Shown here piece by piece: positions 9,759-20,810 of a stretch of DNA of 64,000 bases. The notes below the pieces were generated by a model. The model searched no databases. It saw nothing but the letters and a program-made list of their open reading frames with translations, and was not told the DNA's origin. The DNA comes from Cryptomeria japonica. Lineage: Eukaryota > Streptophyta > Pinopsida > Cupressales > Cupressaceae. The stretch covers positions 816,894,396 through 816,958,395 of the forward strand of contig NC_081414.1 in the NCBI RefSeq assembly GCF_030272615.1. Direction: 5' to 3'. Both the position numbers and the translations under genes were made by a program. Position 1 is the first letter of the stretch; every line of letters begins with the position of its first letter.

Positions 9759-12700
9759 ATGAACCAAAATAATCAAAATAATCAACAACATAAACCTCAT
9801 TATAAGAAAGGTAATAATAATGGTAATTCATCTTGTCATGCATTTACATGTACTTATAATGTTTCTCAACCACTTGAGTGGATTATTGATTCTAGTGCAT
9901 CTCAACATGTTACCTCTCATAAAGAATGTTTTGAATCTTTGCATCTTGATACTTCTAATATTCCTATTCAATTAGCTAATAATCATAGTTGCAAAGTTGA
10001 AGCTATTGGTGATGTGAATGTTCCTAATGGGAAATTATATGATGTTCTTTATGTTCCTGAATTAAAATCAAATTTGATTTAAGTTCCTAAACTTTTTCAA
10101 GATTATAAGATTAACTTTTATAGGGGCATATATAATATCATTGATCCAAAAACTAATCATGTTATTGCTACTGCTAAAATGGATAGTGATAACTTATTCA
10201 AGTTCTATGAATTTGCTCCTCCAAAGTATTATTTTCTTACTACTATTGATTTTACTATATGGCATGAAAGACTTGGCCATCTCAATTCTAATTATATTTC
10301 ATTGATGCAAAAAGAAAATATGGTTGATGGATTGCCTAGTATTGTTCCTTCTCAAATTGTTTGCAATGGTTCCATGAGTGGTAAGATGCATAGGGAACCC
10401 TTTCTTCATGGTCAATCTTGGAGGGCATATACTAAATTGCATCTAGTTCATAGTGATCTCTTTGGTCCCATGGAGAATCCCTCCATCCAAGGTTCAAGGT
10501 ATGCTCTTACCTTTGTTGATGATTTTTCAAGGGGAACATGGATATATTTCCTTCATAGTAAGGATCAAGTGCTTGATGTGTTTACTGAATTTCATATGTT
10601 TGTAGAAAGACAATCTGATTCTAAAATTAAGATTCTTCACACTGACAATGGAAGAGAATATGTCAATAATGTATTTAATTCTTATTTGAAATCTTTTGGA
10701 ATTAAACATGAGCTTACCATTGCTTATACACCACAACAAAATGGTGCGGTAGAACAGAAGCATATGACAATTGTTGAAATGACTAGATGTTTATTGCATG
10801 CAAAAAATATGGATTACAAGTTTTGGGCTGAAGCTATGGCTTGTGCAACTTATTTAATTAATGGAACACCTACCAAAGCCTTAAAGGATAAAACTCTTGA
10901 AGAAGCTTGGTTTGGTAGAAAGCCCAATTTGTAGAATTTAAGAATTGTTGGTTCCATGGCTTATGTTCACAAACCTAAGGAGAAAAGAAAAAAATTAGAC
11001 GCTAAATCTTCTCCTTTTATTTTTGTTGGTTATGATGAAAATACTAAAGGTTATAGAGTTTACAATCCTATTACTAACAAGGTAAAAGTTGCAAGAGATG
11101 TTTGTGTTGCAGAAAAAGGCATTGATGATTGTTCTAAAGTGGAGGATGATGAACTTTCTCAAAGCAAAGTTGTGCTTGTGGAGGACCAACCTCCTTCTCT
11201 TAACCCTACTCCTAATGCATCCCTTTCTATTCCTTCTAGTGATAGTGATGATGATAATAATAACTCTACTCCTCATGACTCTTCTTCTAGTGATGAATCC
11301 ATTACTTCTAAAAGAAGACCTAAATGGTTTAAATCTTTAATTCAAGATAGTGATGAATAGTTAGCTAGAATGGATAAACTTCAAGCTAGAAGAGTTAATT
11401 ATTGTAATTATGCTTTAATGACTACTATTATGAATTCTAATGATCCTAAAACATTTGATCAAGCTAAAAGTCAACCACATTGGCAAAAAGAAATGAAGGA
11501 AGAATATGATACTCTAATTTCTAACCAAACTTGGGATTTAGTTCCCTTGCCTCATGGTAAAAATCTTGTTTCTTGCAAGTGGCTTTATAAAACTAAATTG
11601 AATGCTAATAATCAAGTTAGTAAATTTAAAGCTAGATTAGTTCCTAGAGGTTTTTCTCAAATTGAAGGCTTAGATGATACTGAAACTTTTGCTCCCATTG
11701 CTAAAATGCCTACAATTAAACGTGTGCTTGCTTTAGCTTCTAGAATGAATTGGCCTATTCACCAAATGGATGTTAAAAGTGCTTTTCTTAATGGTGATTT
11801 ACATGAGAAAATTTATATGTCTCAACCTCCTAGTTTTATTAAAGAAGGTAATGCACACTTAGTTTGTAAATTAAAGAAATCAATTTATGGATTAAAGCAA
11901 TCTCCTAGGGAGTGGTATTCAAAGATTAATGCATTCTTTCTCTCGCAAGGATTTATTAGAAGTAAAAATGATCCTAACTTGTATATTAAACATAGTGAAG
12001 ATGATATTATAATTATTATCTTGTATGTAGATGATTTCATTCTTACTTCAAGTTCCAATACTTTGATTTGTGATATTAAGTTTCAACTTAATCAAAAATT
12101 TCAAATGACTGATTTAGGTCTTTTACATTATTTCTTAGGAATGCAAATTTGGCAAACCTCTAAAGGAACTTTCTTATCTCAAAATAAATATGCTCAAGAT
12201 CTCATAGATAAGTTTAAAATGAATGATGCTCACCATGTTTCAATTCCTATTGAATTAGGCACTAAGTTAATGCTTGATATGCAAACTCCTCTTGTTGATC
12301 CTACTTTGTATAAACAATTAGTTGGAAGTTTGAATTATTTAACTCTTACTAGGCCAGATATTGCTTATAGTGTTGGTTTGGTTTCAAGATTCATGTCTAA
12401 ACCTCAACAAACACACTTTAAAGTTGCTAAAAGAATTGTAAGATATATTAAAAGAACTATTAATGTAGGTTTGTTTTATGATGCAAATTATAATTTTACT
12501 TTAAAAGGTTTCACTGATTCCGATCTAGGTGGAGATCCCAATGATGGGAAATCTACTTGTGGTTATTATTTTTTGTTGGTTCAGGAGCAATTTCTTGGAA
12601 TAGTAAAAGGAAACAATCTACCTCTCTTGGATCCACTGAAGCTAAGTACAAAGGATGCACTAATGCTTCCAAAAAAGTCTTGTGGCTTAGAAGACTACTT

Positions 12701-12967
12701 GAAGATTTGGGTCTACCTCAACACGAACCAACTCAATTGTATTGTGACAACCAAAGTGCCATTGCCTTGGCTAAAAATCTAGTTTTCCATGCAAGGACAA
12801 AACACATTTCTCTCCAACATGACTTTATTAGAGAAAAAATTGAAGACATACAAGTTTCACTCCTCTATTGCAAGGGGGAAGACCAAGTTGCAGATATTTT
12901 GACCAAGCCACTTTGTAAAGAAAAGTTCCAATTTCATTGTAAAAATCTTGGATTGCAACCCATTTAA
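9759..12967 (+). pseudogene. Element A pol: protease, integrase, RT, RNase H
   Basis: In frame from the gag knuckle come protease WIIDSSASQHVT, the integrase zinc region (HERLGH), and integrase core segments HSDLFGPM, TDNGREYVN and NGAVEQKH. The RT (11370-12300) has the YVDDFILT active site, and RNase H reaches DQVADILTKPL. Stops in frame occur at about 10079, 10932 and 11358, and a second frameshift near 12575 moves the RNase H to another frame. The stop at 12965 replaces a Glu codon, and the original frame continues to the stop near 12998, as in the 262-557 copy. Normal copia order (PR-INT-RT-RH) and about full length. Confidence 0.92.
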
Positions 12968-12990
12968 GGGTTTGATGTAAACTCCCCAAG

Positions 12991-13007
12991 TAAAGCTTAA
13001 GGGGGGG
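12991..13007 (+). other. Element A polypurine tract
   Basis: taaagcttaaggggggg directly before the 3' LTR. The same sequence precedes the LTR at 558. Confidence 0.85.
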
Positions 13008-13208
13008 TGTTAGAATATTTAATCTTTACTTGGCTTAGGTTTATTTGTATTTAGTTTAGGATATTCCTTTGGAATTCCTACATGTAATTTATCCTCTAGT
13101 ACATGTGTGAGGATAGGTCATTTCTTTTATTTTCCTTTATTAAGGAATATTAGATTTCCTCCATAAGAGGATGTGGACACATGACACACACATTTTATGA
13201 ATGGTGGC
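13008..13208 (+). repeat. Element A 3' LTR, part 1
   Basis: First 201 bp of the A LTR, cut by element G after gtggc (13204-13208), which is repeated at 29341-29345 as G's TSD. Confidence 0.93.
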
Positions 13209-13974
13209 TGTATATGGTGAAAATGGATAACAATAATAACAAAATTGAAAGGCTAAATGAATTCAACCACCAAAACCCTAGCCTAACAACAACAAAGATC
13301 CACCATAACATATGAAGATTACCTAAGACAATGCAAATCAAATGAAGTCACAAAGATTATACCATCACATGTCCAATAGGGTTTTGATCTCCATTCTTCC
13401 TATCTCCATTGATCATGCTTGATATATTTGCTCTCAGATTTTATGTGCACAAGAGTTCAACAAAGAACAGAATGTGGTTGCAAGTAGGATCGTAGTATAG
13501 CCAAGTCCTCAAGATTGTCGATTAGCATTTGATAATGAAGAAAGCATCTCCTTAAATAGAAGACACAATATGAAATGGAGGGATGAGATTGAGAGGTGTA
13601 AAAAGAGGTCGGCTATGATTAGAGGGTAGGTAGAGGAAATAATAAAATAATGAAAGAGGTAGGTAGTGTAGGAACTAAGAGATGAATGACATGTGTCATG
13701 TGTAGAAAAAGGCTAATGAATTAATTAAATAAAGATTTATTTAATTAATAGAAGAAATGGGATAATTAAATAAATAAGATATTTATTTAATTTTAGGAAA
13801 AAGGATAAGTTAAATAAATAAATGTATTTATTTAAATGAGAAATAAGGCTAGAAGAGGATAAATGAATTAATTAAATAAATAAAGATTTATTTAATTAAT
13901 AGAAGAACTAGGCTAAAGTAATTAAATAAATAAAATATTTATTTAATTAGACATGACAATTTTGGGTGTCTACA
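13209..13974 (-). repeat. Element G 3' LTR
   Basis: On the minus strand it starts TGTAGACACCC and ends CATATACA, 766 bp. About 13721-13949 contains five successive AT-rich imperfect palindromes (for example TTAATTAAATAAA with its complement). As a + strand sequence it lies immediately upstream of the PMD gene, so it could provide antisense transcription. That is inference. Confidence 0.93.
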
Positions 13975-13990
13975 TTTTTCCCCTCTCTGA
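13975..13990 (-). other. Element G polypurine tract
   Basis: Minus strand TCAGAGAGGGGAAAAA abuts the 3' LTR start. This confirms the orientation of G. Confidence 0.85.
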
Positions 13991-14494
13991 GACAATGCAG
14001 CTTGTCGCGTTGTTTCAAAGAAGATAAGATGAACTGATACAGGGTTGCCCCAGCATGAGAATGATATGCCCCCTCGAGAGATTGAATAAAAATGTCTGAA
14101 AAGATTGCAGACAATCTCTCGATAAAAAAGACGGGACAGAATGGACTGACCGAATAAAGTGACAAAGTCACAGGAGAAAGAAGACTGACTCGGGAAACGA
14201 GGGTGAGGGCTAGGGTAGGCTATAAGATAGACCATGAGAAAAAGAAACCCTCATTGTCATCTACACCTTCACAAGATCAAAGTGCAGAGCAAGAAAAGAG
14301 TAGCAGCAGTCAGTAGCGATGGCTTTCGTTCACAGATTCGACTGCGTTCGGCGATTCCAAAGGCCAACAGAGGCAGGAGAGCCGGTAAGTACCACCAAAC
14401 CTCCTCGTACTTTGACGCATTTAATTTTGTCATTAATGCATGCTAGGTAGGGCAATAAATGCACTTAGGAATAGGGTACAAAAAAGTCCAAAAA

Positions 14495-14757
14495 TACTTA
14501 GGCGCATCTACATTGGTGTCAGGCACATCTGTGTTTGCTAGGTGCGTCTGTGTAGGTGCCAGGCGCATCTGGGTTTGGAAATGCATTTAGGTCCAATGCA
14601 GGCGAGTTTGTGAAATGCAAGGGCGTCTGTGTCAAGAAGACACGTCTGCATCGGATAGGCATGTCTGTGCAGAGCATAGGCACGTCTGTGTTATCCAGAT
14701 GCATCTATGTAGTCTTTAAGTGTGTTTGTGTCAGGCAAGTGCGTTTGTGTTGAACAA
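14495..14757 (+). repeat. ~20-bp minisatellite with GCGTCTGTG core
   Basis: About 13 degenerate units of roughly 20 bp, each with a core close to GCGTCTGTGT (e.g. near 14541, 14623, 14683). The same core on the opposite strand forms arrays at 26803-26958 and 28186-28480. In each case the core lies on the coding strand of the ORF downstream. Confidence 0.8.
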
Positions 14758-14880
14758 AATGCAAATTTTTGTCTTCTAGGTCAAATCAGCAGTTCTGTGA
14801 TGAACATACGCTATCGATTAGATAAGCTGTTGAGAGGATACACTCAAGCAGGTCCTCTAGGGAAGACTAAGATAGATCAA

Positions 14881-15155
14881 GGCACTTTGTGATGAACAGT
14901 GAGTACCAAGATAGAGTACTTTGTGATGAATAGGGAGTACCCAAAATGTGAGCAGCACTTTGTGATGAACAGGGAGTGCAAACGTGAGTAACACTTTGTG
15001 ATGAACAGTGAGTGTCACACACATAGTACTTTGTGATGAACAGGGTGTACTACTAGGATAGAAGCAACACTTTGTGATGAACAGTGAGTGTCACTAGGAT
15101 AGATAGTCATGTGCGTTTAGATAAAAGGTAGCATTTTGTGATAAACAATGAATGT
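14881..15155 (+). repeat. Seven tandem hairpin units with a conserved loop
   Basis: Units start at about 14882, 14916, 14955, 14991, 15026, 15067 and 15131. Each has a 15-nt loop based on TTGTGATGAACAG and 5-nt arms. Arms are GTACT/AGTAC at 14916, GCACT/AGTGC at 14955, ACACT/AGTGT at 14991 and 15067, GCATT/AATGT (one G-U) at 15131. Those at 14882 and 15026 have one mismatch. Arm changes are thus compensated. The function is not known. Confidence 0.8.
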
Positions 15156-17104
15156 CACTATGACTGACATGCTTGCTTTGCTTGATTGCAGGAGTATTTG
15201 CCTATGCTAGAGTCACAGGAGAGATTTCTATCGACTCAGAGGTTGTGACCTGAATTGACAGCCGAGGAGCGAGCTGCTATCGAGGAGATGGGTTTGAGAC
15301 ATATACTGTATGTGCCTGAGTTTCGGGCAAACATGGGTTTGCTGACTGCGCTGGCTGAGAGATGGCACTCAGAGACGTGCACGTTCCATTTGCCGATGGG
15401 TGAGATGACAGTCACCCTTGAGGATGTCTATAGGATATTGAGGATACCGATCGATGGAGATCTGATCCCATACGATCAAGATGGAGATAGGGGGCCTTGA
15501 GACGAGTGTTTCAGGACCCTGGACTGGAGATGAGGGCAGGACACGTGGCATGGGACACCATGACAGCCACAGGGCTAGCACTACCGACAGTGATAGGAGG
15601 AGATATCAGTGGGTTCCTATGTTCAGATAGGGCGACATGGGGTTTGGCTATGGGCTAGGGAGGAGCACTGGAGACACTGGTGACGCAGCACACCAGATCC
15701 TCCTAGGGACTGTGTGTGCTGGCCCATTTGTATTATGAGTTTCATCAGTTTGTTTATCATGGATTAGTGGGATTGGGCTATGGAGTGACACTGCTGCAGG
15801 TATGGGCCTTTGAGCATCTGCCGGTTACCCAACCGATACACTTCAGGGGCAGAGGTCATGGACACAGCTTTGTACATTTGTATGATATGATCACATCACA
15901 GCCGCGGATTGGCAGGTTAGAGCATTAGCGGCGAGTGTTGGACGAGATTGATGTAGTCATATGGAAACCATATCTGGGCTGTGAGGAGTGGGAGGATGAT
16001 GCAGTGGAGCTGCCCTACACCTTCTGGAGTAGGTACCTGATTGGGCAGATGCCCTATGTGCTAGAGAGACAGCTTGTAGACAGGGTTTGCAGGCAGTTTG
16101 GCCGGATTTAGAGGATGCCACAGGGTTCGGGCATGTACGCACGGACAGTGAGAGATCAGGCACAGTTTGGGCCATTGTTGTCATATGATCAGGCACTCAC
16201 ACAGCTAGTAGAGATGGTGCCCCTACCCTGGGACATGTGGCCAGAGGTCGATGATGCCAGCATGGATGTCGAGTATATAGCATACTAGGTAGAGCATCCC
16301 TTCCCACGCTTGACAGATCCGGGAGAGCTATTGGATGGAGATGGGGGTGGGGATGATGATGATGATGGTGGAGGTGATGGAGGCAGAGGCCAACAGAGGT
16401 AGAGGGGAGTATTTGGAGAGAGGAGGGTTTCACCTCGGAGGGAGGGAGGAGAGGAGAGACCGGCTTGGGTGGTGAGGGGTCACGGTGGATTTCCAGTACA
16501 GGTGCCAACTACACAGGGTCCTCAACAGGTACCTGTACAGGCACTAGTATAGGTACAGGTATAGGCATAGGGGTAGGCACCCGCAGAGGGGGAGCCACAG
16601 GCAGAGGCAGAGGGGGTTGACCCAGTGGAGGATGAGCTACTAGATCTGAAGGAGATCTGCTAGGGCCAGGTAGATGAGATCCAGGAGCTGGAGAGGGAGA
16701 GGGATCAGCTCAGGATGAGGCTCAGAGATACTGAGTGGGAGCGGGATCAGGCTATCCAGCGCTATACAGAGGCTGAGAGAACACTGAGGGCAGGGAGATA
16801 GGCAACTGAGGATGCAGGGGCGAGATACGCTTATGTCCTATGGGCAGGAGAGGAGATAGCCTACTGGAGGGACCTCTACTATGGTGCAGTGCCAGCAAAT
16901 TAGTGGGTGAGGAGCTTCCATAGACTGTCGCGTACAGCGACAACTACGGGAGGGAGTCGGAGGAGACATGCATTGAGTGGTGGGGTTATGGGCCCTCCAC
17001 CACCGCCAGATAGAGGGGACAGGTAGGATGATCCTGGGGCGGGTCCTTCAAGGGCTCAGATTCCACCAAGGCCAAGCAGCTCTGAGGGAGGGAGTTCATC
17101 ATAG

Positions 17105-18809
17105 CCATAGAGGGCTCCCTTTGTATCAGTTTTGTACCATTTTTTGTATGATGATGTAAACACCTACGGGTGCTTTTGTAGCCATATGATTTTGACATCA
17201 TTGTATCATGACACTTTTTTGATTATATATATGAGATGATTCATTTTTGCGGCAGCTATATGCATGTGTACCTATGTGATGAGATGTTCTTATGATGTAT
17301 GTTTTGTTTGATGATGCAAATATGTATATAATGAAATGCAATATTTTTGTTCTTTTATGTTGTATATGTGTATGCATGATGCAAATGTGAATGTATGTAA
17401 TGCAAATGAATAGGATAATGCAAATGTAAATTGTGCTAACATATGTTATGTGCAGGATGTGATGTAGTTGTGATATCTATATGTATGTATGAAATGCTTA
17501 TATGTGGTAATGCAGGTGCAACTACATGAAATGCAAATGTTTTTGGTGTGTCATTATACTCAGTCATGTGATAGCAGGCTACACGGACTCAAGAAGGATG
17601 ATGGAAGTCAATCAAGAAAGGGGGATGAAAGACAAAAGATATGAACATAAAAGAGCTTCTTGTGCATTATCATCATTGAGCTTTATTATGGCAAGTAGGT
17701 TATGACAATCAAGACATATGTTCGACCTAGAAAGTCATTGTACCTATTTGCATGGAGATAAGACAGTCACAAACAAGGAATGCCCTAGTTCACACTAGAC
17801 TCACAGTGTCCTCATATCCTTAGACAAGTCATAGCATTACTAAAAGACAATCCACAGACAGCAAATACAAATAGGTGACGATACCCCATCCTCGCTTTTC
17901 TAGTCAAAGACATCCTCGAGATAGCATCTCTAGTCAGAGACATCTCGAAAAAGCTAAAAGACATGTCACCAAAAAAGATGAAATCAAAAGAAAACCAAGA
18001 CTCGACACCAACATCCACTGTAGTCCTCAAGTTTAGTGTCTCTTGTCACTTGTATAAGTCTTATTTGATTGTGGTCATAATGTTTACTTTCACAAAATGG
18101 ATAGATAGCACGGAACCATAATGTTGTCTGAGTCTGTTGAAAGATTTGATTTTGTTGAAGCTGATTGTTGCTGCTATCTCATCTGAAACTGACTGAATCC
18201 GTGAAACTGATACTTTATTGCAAAGAAGACAAGACCTTATTGCGGACTGGCGATACAAATGTTGCTTTATTACAGATTGTGCGTGGATAGGCTGAAGGAA
18301 GCTGGAAGAAACTGTACTCCGAAACATGTGATGTTCTTAGTTCCACACCCATCACTAGACATAGGATTTGTCGTAGCCACAGATAGGATCTGATTTATTA
18401 TGGATGGAAAAGGAGGTTTATTATGAATGGCTAACCAATCTTGGGTAGATCAATAACAAGCCATGATGGGAATGGGTAAGTTTATTATGGATGAATTGGT
18501 CGTGAGTGTGTGCAAAGTGAAAGGATGAAAGTAGATCCTGAAGGAGGGAGGAGCAATGTCTCTACACATGGTGCTGGTGACCCAGTTTTCACCATGGTAC
18601 TTGCCCAGGGCGCCACCGAAGTGGTTTTCACCATTGGACGAAATTATTTCTCTTTATTTTTTTATTTTTTTCAATGTTTTCTATGTCACAAGGTGCCTGT
18701 TTGCCAGGTTTTCACCAAGTAATGATTTTTTTTGTTTTTATATTTTTTTTTTTGTATTTTTGAAATTTTTTTATTTTTTTGTATTTTTGAATTAGGATAT
18801 TCTGAAGAG
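17105..18809 (+). other. Spacer between convergent PMD and pol genes of G
   Basis: About 1.7 kb between the 3' ends of the two convergent genes. 17290-17545 is rich in ATGCAAATG-like short repeats. 18541-18720 has several copies of gtttTCACCA-type phrases and long T runs, which could be polyadenylation or terminator-like on the plus strand. No protein-coding sequence is recognised. Confidence 0.6.
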
Positions 18810-20279
18810 CTATGTGTAGAACCTACGAAGGTGCATGTTGTTGATAGGATCCTCCAAAGGTTCACCTTCTATAGTTGAGAGCTGATATGCCTCAGATCCA
18901 TATATTGCTGTAATGATGTAGGGACCAAGCCAGTTTTGTTCAAACTTGCCCTTCTTCTCTCTGTCTTGCTGATTCTTGGGGTTTTCTCTGAGAACCAAAT
19001 CACCTACCTCAAATGTTCGAGGCTTGACCTTGTGATTGTAGCTGTGACTCATTCGTTGTTGGTAAGCCTTGAGATGATTAAAAGCAATTTGTCTCCGTTC
19101 ATCCAGCAGTTCAAGTTCTTGTAAGCGAGAGACCCTATAGTCTTCATCATTGATAATGTTTTGCAAAGAGACCCATAAAGAAGGTAACTCGACCTCAATA
19201 GGCAAGATGGCTTCAGTGCCGTAGACAAGTAAATAAGGTGTAGCTCCTGTAGGTGTGCGAACACTTGTGCGATAGGCCCAAAGTGTAGGATTAAGTTGGA
19301 TATGCCAATTATGACAAGCGTCGTCGACTGTCTTCTTAAGAATTTTAAGGATTGTTTTATTAGACGCCTCAGCTTGGCCATTACCTTGGGAGTAATATGG
19401 TGTGGAGAAACGATGAGAAATATGCAAGCAGTCACAGAGTTCATGAACATCCTGATTTTTGAAGGGACGCCCGTTATCAGTGATAATGGAAACAGGGATA
19501 CCATATCGACAAATGATATAGTTAAGGATGAATGTAGCAATCTATTTTCCAGTGACTTGTGTGAGAGGCACGACTTCAATCCATTTTGTGAAGTACTCTG
19601 TGGTAGTGATAATGAATTTATGACCATTAGAAGGAAGGTGAATCTTGCCTATGAGATCGAGTCCCCACTGACAAAATGGCCAAGGAGACGCAAGTGGTTG
19701 TAGTTCTTGTGCTGGCACATGTATGAGGTCTCCATGAATTTGACATTGCTTACATTTCTTGACAAACTGATATCAGTCTTTTTCCATATTGGGCCAATAA
19801 TATCCAGTCCTAATGAGTTTCTTGGCCAAGGCAGTACCACTAGCATGTGGACCACATATCCCTTCATGTACTTCACGTAACGCAATCTGAGCTTTGTCGC
19901 TTTCTAAACATCTAAGAAGAGTGCCATCTAGACCTCGCCAATATAGGATATCAGCTAAAATGACATATCGAGAGGATTGGTGAATGAAGGTGCGACATTG
20001 GTTATTTGATAGATCAGGAGGTAGGGTATTATCGCGAAGGTATGTGAAGATGGAACCATATAACTGGGACTCAGGACCAACAACACATATCATCTTAGTA
20101 GGAGTGATCTCATATGAAGGAACCAAAAGGTTGTCCACCAAGAACTCATAGTAGGTCTCATTTTGAGGTAGATCGATCAATGAAGCAATTGTAGCCATGG
20201 CATCGGCGGTGCGATTCTGCTCTCTTGGTATTTGCTCAAAATCTATCTTTGTGAAGTGTTGTTTCAGGTCATCCACCAT
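18810..20279 (-). pseudogene. Element G integrase region of pol
   Basis: Minus-strand frame in which the first ~110 codons link the archaeal-type RNase H to integrase. An HHCC zinc site follows (HEGICGPH ... CKQCQIHG), then catalytic D (WGLDLIG), D (ITDNGRPF) and E (GNGQAEASNKT), and a C-terminal WLGPYIITAIYGSEAYQL segment ending RRFYT-stop at 18810. It would insert the cDNA into chromosomes. Stops at about 19772 and 19541 break it. Confidence 0.93.
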
Positions 20280-20810
20280 TTATTTGTAAGGCATTAATTT
20301 TTTATCTTTTGTTTGGTAATCATCAGTTGCTTGACGGATGACAAGTTGAGAATCCCCAAAAATATGAAGTTCCTGGATCTTCCACTGAACTGCAATTCGT
20401 AGTCCAATGGTTAATGCCTCATATTCTGCTATATTGTTAGTGCAAGGAAATGATAAGCGATATGATTTTGGTATAGAGTCTCCTTGAGGAGTTATAAAGA
20501 GGATGCCAGCTCTTGCCCCATGCTGTGTGTATGAGCCGTCAAAGTATAGTTGCCATGGCTTTGCATGTGATATTGTTAAAATGGATTCATCTGGAAATTC
20601 TGAACTTAGAGGAACATCATCAATCATGGGAGCATCTGCTAATTGATCTGCGATGGCTTGTCCTTTTATTGCTTTTCTGTCCACATACTTGATGTCAAAT
20701 TCACTCAAGATCATTACCCATTTGGCTAGTTGCCTAATAAGTGTTGCTTTATTGAGAAGGTATTTCAACGGATCTATCCTTGCAATCAACTTAGTCTTAT
20801 GAGTGAGCAT
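20280..20810 (-). pseudogene. Element G archaeal-type second RNase H
   Basis: Contains the RNase H motifs LYFDGSYTQHGARAGI (first Asp), NNIAEYEALTIGL (Glu) and HIFGDSQLVIRQ (third Asp). It is preceded by a connection region (LAKWVMILSEFDIKY). An additional RNase H after the Ty3-type one is the diagnostic trait of Tat-group gypsy elements. It ends at a TAA at 20280, which looks like CAA changed to TAA, and the frame continues into the integrase part. Confidence 0.92.

Larger units (their letters stand above)
14385..15191 (+). other. Predicted intron of the PMD gene, with two repeat arrays
   Basis: Bounded by GTAAGT and a pyrimidine-poor but plausible TTGATTGCAG acceptor. Splicing is predicted only from the exact frame match. 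Inside are a ~20-bp minisatellite (about 14495-14757) and seven hairpin units (14881-15155). Confidence 0.6.
14319..17104 (+). pseudogene. Plant mobile domain (PMD) gene carried antisense in element G, degraded
   Basis: Exon 1 (14319-14384) is 22 codons, MAFVHRFDCVRRFQRPTEAG and then EP. A donor CCG/GTAAGT follows, and an acceptor TTGATTGCAG ends at 15191. Joining to 15192 preserves the frame into EYLPMLESQERF and the PMD core: RHILYVPEF, LTALAERWHSETCTFHLP, MGEMTVTLEDVYRIL and IPIDGDL. After a frameshift near 15495 the second frame continues to 17104: FQDPGLEMRAGHVAWDTM, VLAHLYYEFHQFVYHG, QVWAFEHLP and the LPYTFWSRYL segment, then an acidic GDGGGDDDDD stretch, a QELERERDQL coiled-coil-like helix and a Pro-rich tail. 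About 14 internal stops in this second frame are all TAG, and a TGA lies near 15246. PMD proteins (MAIN/MAIL type in plants) act in nuclear silencing and development. The role in an element is unknown. The coding GC content is well above its surroundings. Confidence 0.82.

Noticed and set aside
9471-9800. Ile-rich, membrane-like peptides on both strands
   Set aside because: They are out-of-frame readings of the AAT-repeat tract. The true frame gives an Asn-rich gag linker and zinc knuckle.
14881-15155. Box C/D snoRNA genes (loops contain GTGATGA, a C-box match)
   Set aside because: No D box (CTGA) with terminal stem at the expected distance in each unit. The C-box match is kept only as a curiosity.
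15255-15500. The 81-codon ORF as a complete small gene
   Set aside because: It lacks an ATG, continues upstream in frame to a good splice acceptor and downstream after a frameshift. It is part of a longer PMD gene.
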